In this document: positions 34,189 to 45,269 of the stretch, piece by piece
Layout of the letters: each line of letters starts with the position of its first letter
How positions within the stretch are numbered: the first letter of the stretch is position 1
NCBI GenBank assembly: GCA_003999685.1
Contig: CP021229.1
Span: forward strand, 1,116,001 to 1,180,000
Direction: 5' to 3'
Origin: Taiwanofungus camphoratus
Lineage: Eukaryota > Basidiomycota > Agaricomycetes > Polyporales > Taiwanofungaceae
DNA length: 64,000 bases
Translations under genes and position numbers: made by a program
Notes under the pieces: model-generated
Database searches by the model: none
What the model was told of the DNA's origin: nothing
The model's input: only the letters and a program-made list of their open reading frames with translations

Positions 34189-35811
34189 TTAGGCAGGCGG
34201 AGGTGGAGGCGCCGCGTCACTAGGCGCCGGAGCCCCTCCAGGGGCTGTTGGGGAGGCACCGGTAGCCGCGTACCCTTGCTGAGCATAATATTGAGCGTAC
34301 TGTTGCTGTTGCTGGGCTTGCCAGGCTTTGAATTCCGGGGAGTTAACGTCATAGCCATAGGCAGCCCTGGGCGATTTCAGTCGGTAAACGCGATTAGCAA
34401 TTGAAACGAGCAAAACCATACCAGTATGCCGCGTAGGCATCTACATCATTTGCATTCGGGACTGCCCCTCCTTGACTGGGAGACGCCTGAACGCCTGGCA
34501 TGGCAGGCGCACTGCCATCTGGCGGAGGCGGTGGAGGTTGTTCGCCCGGTGGCGGCGGAGGAGGCGCACTGCCGGGTTGTGGAGGAGCATAACCCTAGGA
34601 TATCAAATGTTAGTGATCACACAGGAATGATACAGACCGACACCAATAGCAAGTAGGTATGACTGTCGCAGTTCAATAGCCGCGGTAAAGGGTCAAAAAG
34701 AGAATGAGTGAAGTATACATACGGCGTAAGCACTGTAGGCAGCGTACTGGATCTGTGCTTGGTGTAGCTCCATTTGCTGTTGTTGCAGGACCGCTTTCAT
34801 CTTGGTATGTTCAGATCGAACCACTTCGAGAAGATCTTCCGTAAGTACTTTCGCTCGAGCGACTTGACCTTCATCAGGTCCACTGTGTAATAGTTGGCAG
34901 CATTAGGTATCGCATGACAAAATCACTTACGTGACATGAATATACATTGGCTCGTCATGTTCATGCCCTGTTTCTTGATCGACGAAACCAGAGCCGATGC
35001 CTTTAATTTGAACGCGGGTGCCCGTTTCTTGCTGGATATATTTGACAAACATGCCCTAAGGTCCATCCAACCGACCTAAAGGTCAGCGATTCGAATAGAA
35101 ATAAATTCAGAGATGGCTTACCGACGGCCCCACAACCTTGGCTCGCACATTGAAGTTCCTGATAGTCTCGATGCCCACAGGAATCTTCTCCTCTGGCCAT
35201 TTGCGCTTAAGAATGGATACATGAGAAGATCTGTGACCCCTTAAATCCGTTTTCGCCTACCCTTTCCCGGAGGCGATCTTTCTTGTCCTCTACCAATGAG
35301 CCCATGTCTATTGCAATCAATTCGTTGACCTTGTCAATGGCTTTCTGCAAGATTTCTTGAGTAGTAGCGGAGATGTGGAGGTACAGAGGCGGGTCCTTTT
35401 CCGTCGCCTTCGATCTGTCTGGATACCATGTACCCTTCGTACTTATTGAAGCACCAGTCTCTTCGTGAACCTAATGCAGAATAAGAATGACAATAGTCAA
35501 GGATATCTTCAATTCTCACTACGCACTTGCATTTGTGTAGACCCCTTCGTTAACAAATATCTGTTTCTCACATCATTGATGTCGATGTCGTGGGTGAAGT
35601 CTCCGTCATGCGGATCTTTCTGGCCTAAAGGTGTTCCTCCCCCAGAGCTTCCTGAGCCTGCAAACTGCGCGGCGATTTTAGCAGCAATAGCGGCTGCGGC
35701 TGCGGCTGCTTCTGAGGCGGACTTTCCGTCTTCCGTCTTGGTTGCCTTGGAAGGGGTGTCTCCATCTGAAGCCTCTGGTGCTGCTTGGTCCCACTTGCGT
35801 TTTGCTGACAT
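34189..35811 (-). CDS. KH-domain RNA-binding protein, KHDC4/BLOM7-like
   Basis: Likely nuclear pre-mRNA splicing factor; the human relative KHDC4 (BLOM7) works with PRP19. From ATG at 35811: MSAKRKWDQAAP, an Ala-rich stretch AAAAAAAIAAKIAAQFAG (relatives have a similar Ala-Ala-Lys-Ile block), INDVRNRYLLTKGSTQMQ starting a KH-like unit with TGASISTKGTWYP and DPPLYLHIS, then a KH domain with FNVRAKVVGPSGMFVKYIQQ and TRVQIKGIGSGF. The C-terminal third is low complexity: PPPPPPGEQPPPPPPDG, Gln/Tyr-rich WQAQQQQQYAQYYAQQGY, ending PPPPPA. At least six short introns. The start is 169 bases from the divergent helicase gene. Confidence 0.85.
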
Positions 35812-35980
35812 TGTCGAGCTTGCTCGTGCTTTACTGGCAAAAGGAACCTGACGGGTACGAGACCCGTGCCCTGTTATTTGTGATTGTATCTCAAAAGTCA
35901 CGTGCACAGGTCTATACTTGCACTTTTTTTTCAGAAAAGTTTCCAGTCCACAACCGCCGCGAGCTGTCCAAAGCTCGACC
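35812..35980. promoter_or_regulatory. Short bidirectional promoter region
   Basis: The 169 bases between the start codons of the KH protein (-) and DEAD-box helicase (+) must hold both core promoters or overlapping 5' leaders. CACGTG occurs at about 35900 and a T-run at 35927-35934. Both products act on RNA, one probably nuclear, the other probably mitochondrial. Confidence 0.5.
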
Positions 35981-38361
35981 ATGGCGGCTTCATTATGGGC
36001 GAAAGCCTCGGTCTCGGCAGCTGGCATTGTGTTTCGTGCCAGCCGGTATGCTCCCAAATTGCAACGTGGTATATCTATCCCAAAGCATCGCGACACTTTG
36101 CCTTACTGACCCGCACCCCAGTCTCTTTGGCAGGCCCAATTACTGCCCACCGGTTTAATACCACGTCTGCTGTGTTGCAAAAGGAAACATTAGAAGAAAA
36201 CACCCTCGATCGTGTAGCCCCGGAAACTCGTACGAATTCGGAACCCGAGGCGAAGAAATCCCTCCATTCTGACCAGCCGGAGTTCACCACACTGAAAGGC
36301 AATGTTTCTTCGGAAACACTCAAGGCCATCACCGTCAGTCCTTACAAGCTGAAACATATGACTCCTGTCCAGACCGCCGTCCTATCTCTTCTTCCTGCGC
36401 TTGCCGAACCCTACAAACCTCAGTCACCTGAAGATAATGCGCCTCGCCCTTCGCGGGACTTGTTGGTGAGGGCGAAGACGGGCACAGGAAAGACACTCGC
36501 ATTCCTGGTCCCAGCTATCGAGGCGCGTCTCAACGCCCTTCGTGCACACGGCAAGCAAGCGGTTACGGATGCAGGCCTGGTGAGCGATAAACGAATCGAG
36601 GCACAAGCCAGACGGATTTTCAGTCGGACCAACGTTGGCACATTGATTATCAGTCCGACGCGCGAGCTGGCGACACAGATCTCTAACGAGGCACTGCAGC
36701 TATCTTGTCATCACGATTTTGAGGTCCGGCTGATGGTTGGGGGTAACAGCAAACAGCAGCAAATGCGAGACTTCATGCGGGGTAGACGGGACATTGTTGT
36801 TGCCACTCCGGGTCGTCTGAGGGACTTGCTTGAGAACGAGCCGGAAGTCTCGAAGAGCATTTCGAAAGCGCAGTTGGTGAGTTGTCCTATCACGTGATAA
36901 CACAACGGCATCTTAACTCCTCGCTTGCAGTTAATCCTGGACGAAGCTGACACTCTGCTGGATATGGGCTTCCGGGATGACATCGACGCTATCACAAAGT
37001 TCTTGCTTCCGACTCCCCAGAGGCAAACGTTCATGTTCTCTGCTACCGTGTCTACTCAGATCAGGCAGGTTGCGCGGGCAACGTTGGAGAAAGACCACCA
37101 TTTCATCAACTGTGTTACTAACGATGCGCCTCCCATTCATGCACACATTCCCCAATATCACACCGTCCTGCCCAGCGCTGGTCATCAGATTCCGCATATT
37201 CTCCGCCTGCTTGCACATGACCAGTTGTTGAACCCCGGGGCATCGAAAACCATCGTCTTCCTACCTACGACGAAGATGACCCAGCTCTTCGCTACTCTCT
37301 TACGCCAATTGTCCAAGACCTGTCTCCCGGCGGGTAGGGATACACATATATACGAGATACACTCCAAGCGCCCACAGAGATCGCGAGACAACACATCCAC
37401 GGATTTTCGGAAGGACAAGTCGGGTGCTTCTATTCTCATCTCATCTGACGTGTCTGCGCGCGGCGTAGACTATCCTGGAGTCACTCGTATAATTCAAGTC
37501 GGCATCCCGTCTGCCTCAGACCAGTATATCCACCGCGTGGGTCGTACAGGTCGTGGGCTCAACACACATGGTCGCGCCGATCTGGTGCTCTTGCCTTGGG
37601 AAGTTGGCTTCGTAACATGGGAATTAACTCACATTCCCCTTAAGCCGCTTACCACCAATGAGCTCAAGAATCAGGTCACAGAGCTTGCAAAAAAATACGA
37701 CGAGGATCCCGACGCATCGTTTAAAGATGTCAAGACTACCCGGCCATCCAAGGAATTCTCCGACCGTACCCGCTTCGCGGATAGGGGTCCAAGGCAGTTC
37801 AATGCCCCCTACACTCCCGTACTTGAAAATATTCCCGAGAGTATCAACCAGCTACTTCCTCAGCTCGACGAAGAGGCCATCAAGGAGACAATGGCCTCCC
37901 TTTTAGGCTACTATGTCTCTAAATCCGCCGAGCTGCGCGTGCAGCGGCCTGTCATTGTGCAAGGATGCAAAGACTGGACAGTGGACGCAATGGGGCTGCC
38001 GACACCACCATATGTCTCTGACGCTTTCTTGGACCGACTGGGTGCCAACGACGGCAGAACCAAACGATTTGGCCAAAGCCGGGACAACGAGCGTAGGTTT
38101 AGCAGGTCCGCAGGAGGGCCGCACTGGGTGGGAAGAGGTAACCAGAGAAACAATTCCGGGGCAGGGGATCGAGGCTATGAACGATCGTCAGACAGGTCCT
38201 ATCCCAGACGAGATGGAGGCTATGAACGATCATCAGACAGGTCCTATTCCAGGCGAGATGGAGGCTTTGAGCGGTCATCAGACAGGTCTCATTTCAAACG
38301 GGATCCGAGAGATCCCTCTGGCTCTCCAGATGAATACAGGAGCCAGAGGTACCGTGGTTGA
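35981..38361 (+). CDS. DEAD-box ATP-dependent RNA helicase, MSS116-like, probably mitochondrial
   Basis: 757 residues from three exons (35981-36068, 36122-36876, 36931-38361; 2274 bases). The N-terminus MAASLWAKASVSAAGIVFRA is basic and hydroxylated without acidic residues, as in mitochondrial presequences. Helicase motifs in order: MTPVQTAVLS (Q), AKTGTGKT (I), PTRELATQ (Ia), TPGR (Ib), LDEADTLLDMG (II), FSAT (III), IVFLPTTKM (IV), SDVSARGVDYPG (V), YIHRVGRTGRG (VI). The C-terminal tail is Arg/Ser/Gly-rich and carries three 15-residue repeats of the form GYERSSDRSYPRRDG, typical of RNA-binding tails that assist Mss116 in group I/II intron folding. Assignment to the Mss116 group rests on overall similarity and the presequence. 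Confidence 0.92.
38171..38305 (+). repeat. Three 45-bp in-frame tandem repeats in the helicase tail
   Basis: Units start with GAGGCTATGAACGATC-like sequence at 38171, 38216 and 38261. They encode the (G)YERSSDRSY+RRDG unit; the third has F for Y and diverges after RSHF. Being a multiple of three, copy-number change keeps the frame. Confidence 0.9.
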
Positions 38362-38805
38362 ATGCTCGGTTTTGCGACCCTATTGTGTCCGTGAGATTGC
38401 TTCTAAGGGATGCAGTTTGGTCATTGTATAATAGTACGGTATCTGCGCAACATGCATGTAATTTCGGTCATCGCATACTTATTCTCATATAGATTCGATC
38501 ACTCATCAGTATAGATCATATGCAAAACGGGAATTTCTCGTGTATATACTGATTTTCATCTACGAGAATCGGAGGTATGTTGTATAAGACCAGGAAGAGC
38601 ACAGGTCTGAATTGCCAGTTGGATGACGAAGTACGAGGTCAACCCACGGGCCCCTGTTTTGTGTTTGTCCTCCACCTCATTCATTCATCCATCGCTGCTT
38701 TCATGTCCCGATCATTCTGGATTTCATGTGAATTCGGAGCACGTCGCTAGGTCCAGTAAGAGGGAAATGACGTATATAAATCCGAACAAGACCGGAGCAG
38801 TGACA
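38362..38805. other. Intergenic, convergent 3' region
   Basis: 3' flank of the helicase facing the GST relic. Nothing recognised. Confidence 0.5.
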
Positions 38806-39677
38806 CTAGAGAACCTGCGCGTACTGTTGAAGACTCTAAAACAGTCGTTCCCATTTCCCGTCATTCCGGCTTCTGATCTTGTCCCATCCTCCCTTAGGAC
38901 CAGCCTTCTCAAACCAGATAAATACTGGACCAAGCACGAAATCAGCATACCTGGGTTCTTCAGTACTAAACAGCCACTCTTATCCGTGGTCGATAACATC
39001 GATAAACGCAGACAACTCGTCGAGGCCCTTCTGCAGGTTCATCCACAACGTCTCCTGCTTTTCAACAGGAAACATTTCTTCGAGACCAATGCCTATGGCA
39101 TATATGGGTGTATCGCTCCTCCGTACACATACAAGTGGGCGGAAACTTACCAAAAATAGACTTCCGGGTCGCGATGAAATATTCTTGTTCCCGGCCCTCT
39201 AGGATCAGTGTTGGGCATGACCACGAAAGCTATGTTCATTATGGCGTGCCTGCCGATCGCAGAAACGTACGATACCTGGGCATCTCGGGAGTCACCAGGA
39301 TAGATGGAATGCTCGGGGTACGTGGTCTCGAGATAGTCGGCAATTATGGGGGAGTCGGAAAGGACCGCAGGAGATTTTTCCTCAACTTCGTCAATTATTG
39401 CAGGGGCAGTATAGAACGGTAGCTCTGCGCGGGTTGGTGGCGCACCGACAGAGGCCAGGACGTCCGAGATGTCGGGATAAGGAATTCATTCAGTGCGGTA
39501 GAGAAGCTGTTCGTAATTGAGGATGAACCCATAGAAAGAGGCAAAATTCAGACTTCGGCCTACTCAAAGAAACGCGCAGACGGTGGGCTGCCTGAGTCTC
39601 CAAACATTTGGTGACCAGGCAGGGGGATTCAGCTTGCACCCGACATCGTAAAGCTTGATGAGATGTTTAGCAGTCAT
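38806..39677 (-). pseudogene. Glutathione S-transferase-like pseudogene
   Basis: The minus strand starts with MTAKHLIKLYDVGCKLN, PAWSPNVWRLR, then ILNYEQLLYRTE and IPYPDISDVLASVG, matching the start of basidiomycete GstA-like proteins. It continues with YTAPAIIDE and LSDSPIIADYLETTYPEH (N-terminal thioredoxin-like domain), then LEGREQEYFIATRKSIFG and ADFVLGPVFIWFEKAG (C-terminal helical domain). In-frame stops interrupt it: TGA at 39486-39488 where the family has Trp, TAA at 38990-38992 and TAG at 38836-38838. The acceptor expected before ILNYEQ lacks an AG. The domain order is complete, so decay is recent or the gene was lost in this strain. Plus-strand frames here are shadows. Confidence 0.82.
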
Positions 39678-40339
39678 GATGATAATCTCTCAGCGGTGAC
39701 CACGCAGCCGTGCCCATCGTCTACTTCGAAATAAGTGTCCGCAGCATCTTATCGGGAGAACTCAACGTTTGTTCCCTCCTGTTACTCGGACAAAATCTGC
39801 TTTTGACCATTTCAACTTCTGTCGGCTTTAACTCAGGGGAGGTTGATCAGGCTCCTTTTGAAATCTTGCCGCGGAGCACAAAGTGAAACATGGCGCCGAT
39901 ACGCCCTGGGGCCCGAACACAGCATGTTTACTACATAATCTTATTTCGTTCTTCAGTGAACCGGATGATGAGACCTCGTCAGGGACTCGGATCCGTGATT
40001 TGTTTTCGGGCTTAGAATCTTCTAGGAGGCAAGTCATGATTCGGGTACAGTACGGGCATAGTAGGTCCGTAGTACACTTCATTTGTTCTCAAGTCATTGT
40101 CGATGCGCGTTGTCAAAAAGATAGCAACCTGTTAGAAATTAAACGATTGCCTTTTTGTGTCTATATATTTTGTGCCCACAGCCGTTGCCGGACTCAGGGA
40201 CTCGGACATGTAATTGTGGGCGAGATATCAAGAATGCCTCCGTATCTCAAGGTTCCATGTCCCGCAAAATGTCGAAGGGTCCTGCCCGGCGAGCTCTCTG
40301 ACAAAGCGCTCACATTGCAGACAGTTTAATGGTTCTTTT
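39678..40339. other. Intergenic, nothing firmly recognised
   Basis: A 148-codon plus frame at 39883-40329 has no recognisable domain or codon pattern and is probably chance. Confidence 0.4.
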
Positions 40340-41966
40340 TCAGGCTGACACACTAGCACTATACAACCCGATGCCATTCCCGATCGTTTCGATAACTTCC
40401 TCTACACCCTGCTCGGCTCTTGCTAGCCCAAACCCATGATCGACCTCTTTATGCCCAGCAATGACCCGCTGCCAGCCCTTGCCATCTCCTTTCTGATGCT
40501 CCAAGGCCACCTTGCATACTCCTTCCATCGTAGTGCAACCAAAATAGCCCAGACCGCCTTTCTCTGGCGGTGCGCGCGCACGGGAATCATCGAATATGAG
40601 ATGGACAACCGTAAGAGCGAACATTGAGGGCTGCAAGAAGACAATGTCACCGCTGAGCGCAGGTACAAGGCGCGCAAGGAAAGCGAAAGGAGACTTGAGC
40701 ACAGAATGGCGCAGGAGATAGTACAACTCGACGACATGGGCGAGCGCGAGCATGGCGGTTGGAGAAAGATGCTTGAAGACAGTCTCGCCATTGGTCAGGA
40801 CAGTTACTGCATTGTAGATGTCGCCGTATGTCGGAGGTGGGCCTGAGTCCGCGACACAGAACGCTGCTCCCCCAACGTCTGGATTCTTGCTTCCCTGCTG
40901 CAGCTCGATCAGGCGCTGTTCGTAGCATAGATGAGCGAGTGAGCAATTTTCGACAAATATAAAATTCTGCATGATATTCGCTATCCAGGTCGGATTGAGC
41001 TTCTTCGCCAGATATAGTCCAACTAGAAGATCTCCGCCGGGCCCATAAATACCATTCCCAGGTCTTATGCAACCTGTCTTCATGACACCCTGGCCAGAGG
41101 GTGTTCCATCAGCTTCACGCACAAGAAGCTCTGCTTTGCGCTTAGAGACGGCATAATTCGAGAAGAAATGTTCGTGGCGCTTAGGTATAAGCTCGTCGTC
41201 GTCGTTAATGGGCTGAACAACGTAGTCCGGCTCTTTCTGCCACGGCCAGAGCCAGAATCTTGTGCGTCGTACTGAAATTGAGCCAGAGGACGTATATACA
41301 AGGGTCGGAACGCCAATGCGACGAGCTGCATCTATAATATTCTGCGTGCCCTTGACATTCACTTGGTCGGAATATGCAAGAAGGTCAGGATGTCGCTCAA
41401 AGAACCGAATAGTTGCTGCCGTATGGAACACGGTAACCTCTGGCTCTGGCTCTCCAGGCCCGCTTGAAGACGTTGGCGGCCATGGTTTCCGGAATGCAGA
41501 GTCAACTGCCTGAGCATCGGATATATCAACTTGCAAGAAATCTACATCTTTGGCAGCACCCTCCGTAAGGTCTTTGCGGATAGGTGGGCGAATGTCGAGA
41601 ACCCGAATTCGACGAGGATCTTCCCCTCGTTCGATTAAGTGTAGGACAATCCATCCACCCAAGAATCCTGCCTGCGATGATAATCACGCTTAACATTGTG
41701 ACAAGAATAGGATCCACATAACGTCCACTCACGCCACCTATCACAATGTATCTTCGACCAGTCCTGGGTGGAAGTTTGCCTCGGAGCAGCGACTTTGGAC
41801 TCCCCACCAAGCTCTTGTGCGTACGCTGCAATTCGTCTTCAGTCCAACGGTCTGGAGAGAATGCGGCAGCTTCTGGTGGTATGCGTGATAATTTGGCGTC
41901 GTTTCCTCGTACGTAGAGGACGAACAGTACGAACGAAAAGACTAACAGCCAAATCACTGTGCCCAT
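40340..41966 (-). CDS. 3beta-hydroxysteroid dehydrogenase/isomerase-family protein (ERG26-like)
   Basis: NAD(P)-dependent short-chain dehydrogenase of the sterol-4-alpha-carboxylate 3-dehydrogenase type. Two exons (41966-41733, 41671-40340) sum to 1566 bases, 521 residues. MGTVIWLLVFSFVLFVLYVR is an N-terminal membrane anchor, not present in all Erg26 proteins. The nucleotide-binding loop is GGAGFLGGWIVLHLIERG, split by the intron; the catalytic pair is in NYAVSKRKAELL; TGCIRPGNGIYGPGGDLLVG is a family hallmark. Its length is greater than yeast Erg26 (349), due to the anchor and insertions. It could be a sterol enzyme at the ER or a related dehydrogenase with another substrate. Confidence 0.82.
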
Positions 41967-42394
41967 GACTGTAGCGAAGCGGCCGTACGGTCGCCAGAAC
42001 TGAGGCGACCGATGGGTAAGCCATGTATAGAACGTAAACTCTCACAGCACTCGAGACTCGGGACAGGAAGCGGCTTATAGAACTTCATGTGTAAGCTGCC
42101 TTTACTTATTGGGTGTTACTACAGTAAAATTTCAGTACGATGTTCGAGTCTCCACTGAAGGAGACAGCAATAGTGGTGCTACAGTTTGGTTGTGTACGCT
42201 GTAATAAGCTACTATGGGCTTACAGGAGATTAGCGAGATTTGAGATACGTTGGCGCAATGCACGCAACATCATTCAGAATCTCCGAGCTTCGAGAATTTC
42301 AGTGGTCTAGCTTCCCTGACATACCATCTTCTGATGTATGATCCATTCAGCGCAGTCAACTGCTCTCATAATACCTGCCTAGACATCACGCAGA
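41967..42394. other. Intergenic
   Basis: 5' flank of the ERG26-like gene and 3' flank of CTP synthase, both minus. Nothing recognised. Confidence 0.5.
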
Positions 42395-44953
42395 TCACTG
42401 ATCGCCATTGAGTAGAGCTTCTTCGCCTGGTGGAGGAGGCTCCGCGCGTCGTAACGCCTCCTCACTGACCATTGCCTCTTTGGGATGGGGTGGACGGAAG
42501 CCATTCATCTGATATACAATTTGTTCTCGGAGAACTTGCTGGCCTGAAGCTGCCGCCACGAATCCTAGGAAAGGTGGCGAAGGGTTTAGAGGGCGAGTAC
42601 AGAACTCCGGGTGCGCCTGGAGGCCAACAAAGTATGGATGATCTATGTCCCGTGAGTAGTCAGTGCCACGAACAGTGTTGTTGGAATGCATGTATTCAGA
42701 CAGACTAACCAAGCAGTTCCAGCACCTGCATCCGCTCCCCTTTCTCATCCCTCCCGACAAATGTCAAACCACTTTTGGTAAGCTTTTCGATCACTGCGGG
42801 GTTGACCTCATAGCGATGCCGATGCCTTTCCCAAATTTTATCTGCTGCGCTATACAGCTGCGACACTTTTGACCACTCATCTGCTCCGGGCTGGAAAACG
42901 GTAGGCCGGAGCCCGAGACGCATAGTGCCACCCATGTGTGTCTTGGAAATCTCTGGCATAAAGATGATAACTGGATATTTGGCATCTTTATCGAACTCAG
43001 TCGAGGTCGCGCCTGCGTTGTTTCGTGATGGACAGTCAGCATAAAGTAGTGACCTTACTCAATCTGCCAAATAATACCTTCCCATCCACAAACGTTTCTT
43101 GCCCATTCTATGACAGCAAGTTGAAAGCCAAGGCAGATACCCAAGAAGGGGACTTTTTTTTCTCGGGCCCATTTGATGGCCAGCATCATGCCTTCCGTAC
43201 CACGCACTCCGAAACCACCAGGTACTAGAATACCCCTGTCAAAGGGAAAGGTCACTTAAGTTCTAGTGGCAACTCGCTAGGTGCATACCCTGCCGAGACG
43301 ACCGCTCTCCAAGCATCATGATACTTCGCGGGATGTGTCACTTGTGTTTCTGGCTCAAGATCGGATGAGTCAACCCACTTCAGCGCGCATTAACAGAGTA
43401 ACAATACATAAGCCATGATCAGGCGACTCAAGTAAAATGAGAAAGGGCACCTTCAAAATGAGTTTTCTGCTGCATCGGAATGCGGAATGCTCCAAGGACT
43501 TGGTCACGGACATGTACGAATCTTGCAGATCAGTGTATTTGCCTACGAGGACTATGGATACATCATCGAACACCCGTTCTTGACTAACACGCCATACATC
43601 CATATGTCAACACGTTGATTCATTATCCCGAGAGATGAAAAGACAGACACACCGTTTTGTCAGCTCCTTCCAACTGCTTCCGAGAATCGCCCCTCTAGTT
43701 CTCATCTCTGGACTGATTTGCACGCTAGCGAGGTTCAAGCGCTTTTGGAGATACTCAACGATGCCCTGCGATTGCAGAAGTAGTGGTACGTGATACACGG
43801 ACGAGACGTCGTGTACACCGATGACTTGCTCCGGGGCAACGTGGCAAAACATGGATATCTTAGCCTTAGTAGCAGGCTCAAGTGGTTTTTGAACGATGAG
43901 ACGGCAGGCAATCTTTTAACATTTTGGGGTTAAGAATCACCGACGACGTCAGAAAATGGAAGATGGTACGAACCAGATCGGGGAGGAGGCCCAATCCCCG
44001 CAGCGCGTGGACGGTGGTCTGAGTCGGTTTCGTTTTTTGTTCGCCGTGCATGTCAGGCACCAAAGATACGTGAATCAAAGCGAAGTTCTCATAACCGACG
44101 CGGAATTGAAATTGACGCATAGCTTCTACAAATGGTGCTGACTCGATGTCGCCAACCGTGCCACCTAACTGACGTATGCGAGTTTGTGAGATTGCTAGAC
44201 TGAATCAAGAGAGGAAAATGTACCTCAACAATGCACACATCTGGTTCTTCTCCAGTGTCGTCAACGGGTATTTTTGCTACTCGTTCGATCCAATCCTGAA
44301 TGGCGGTAGTAACATGTGGAACGATCTAGTCAAGGGGATGACTTCAGTTTAGTTAGGCCCGTCGCACATAAGACGACTTGATATTGCAATTAAGGTCCAA
44401 GGCTCCAACAACTGAGCAAGGGAACAACTATCAGAGTTTGCTCACCTGCACTGTCTTTCCAAGATAATCCCCTCTCCGCTACAGAGAATTTTCAATAAAA
44501 AGGGGGCAAATTAAAGCAGGAACATTCAACCACGGACCTCCTTTTCAATCACTTCACGATAGATCTTTCCCGTTGTAATGTTGTTGTCTCTAGAAAGGGT
44601 GACATCCAGATACCGCTCATAATTACCCAGATCAAGGTCGACTTCGCCCCCGTCGTTCAGAACGTATACCTCGCCTGGTCCCACTCTTAGATATACTGTG
44701 CTTCACCGCTCAAAGTTCAGTCTCACCGTGTTCTTGCGGTCGCATAGTTCCAGCATCTATGTTCATATAAGGGTCTATCTTGATAGCAGTGACTTTCAAA
44801 CCGGTCGTTTTCAGGAGCAAGCCTGTCGAAGAGGCTAGGAATGATCTTGAACACGATGTGCCGATATAGAGATGTGATTTGTTGATGCATACCAATCACG
44901 CCCTTCCCTATACCACTAACGACTCCTCCAGACACTAGAATGTACTTGGTCAT
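42395..44953 (-). CDS. URA7: CTP synthase
   Basis: Converts UTP to CTP using ATP and glutamine-derived ammonia; cytosolic, last step of pyrimidine nucleotide synthesis. Twelve exons inferred: 44953-44893, 44834-44727, 44675-44538, 44478-44456, 44325-44224, 44168-43974, 43912-43653, 43583-43451, 43377-43289, 43235-43078, 43012-42710, 42642-42395. They sum to 1818 bases, 605 residues (yeast Ura7 579). Synthase domain: [62 protein letters not shown]. Glutaminase domain: [24 protein letters not shown] with the nucleophile Cys, and GLQAHPEF with the His-Glu pair. One exon is only 23 bases. The start Met aligns exactly with the family. Confidence 0.96.
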
Positions 44954-45269
44954 TGCTGGTCGTGATGGTGCAAAAGCAAGAGTCTGCGTATGAAGAAATT
45001 TCGAACGCCGGATTTGGCAAGGCGTAGGCGCGAGCCAAAAACCGCGACACGCTCGTACCAAGTCACGTTCTCCTCGTCTGACCTACGGTCCGAATTGACT
45101 GCGAGGATTCAGACTACTTATACTTATCATGTTGGCTATATTTATGGGCTGCCGGCATGGTCGAGCAGAATGCCAGCGCATCGATACATATCGATTCGGG
45201 CGGCTTTTGAGTAGACTAGATTCTTCCCAATCACCAGCACAATCGCGCTGAAGTGGTGACAGTGACAAA

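Noticed and set aside
38623-39159. 178-codon plus-strand reading frame
   Set aside because: It lies opposite the GST-like pseudogene, whose minus-strand blocks explain the sequence; the plus frame has no recognisable family.
39883-40329. 148-codon plus-strand reading frame
   Set aside because: No domain, no intron context, composition not protein-like.
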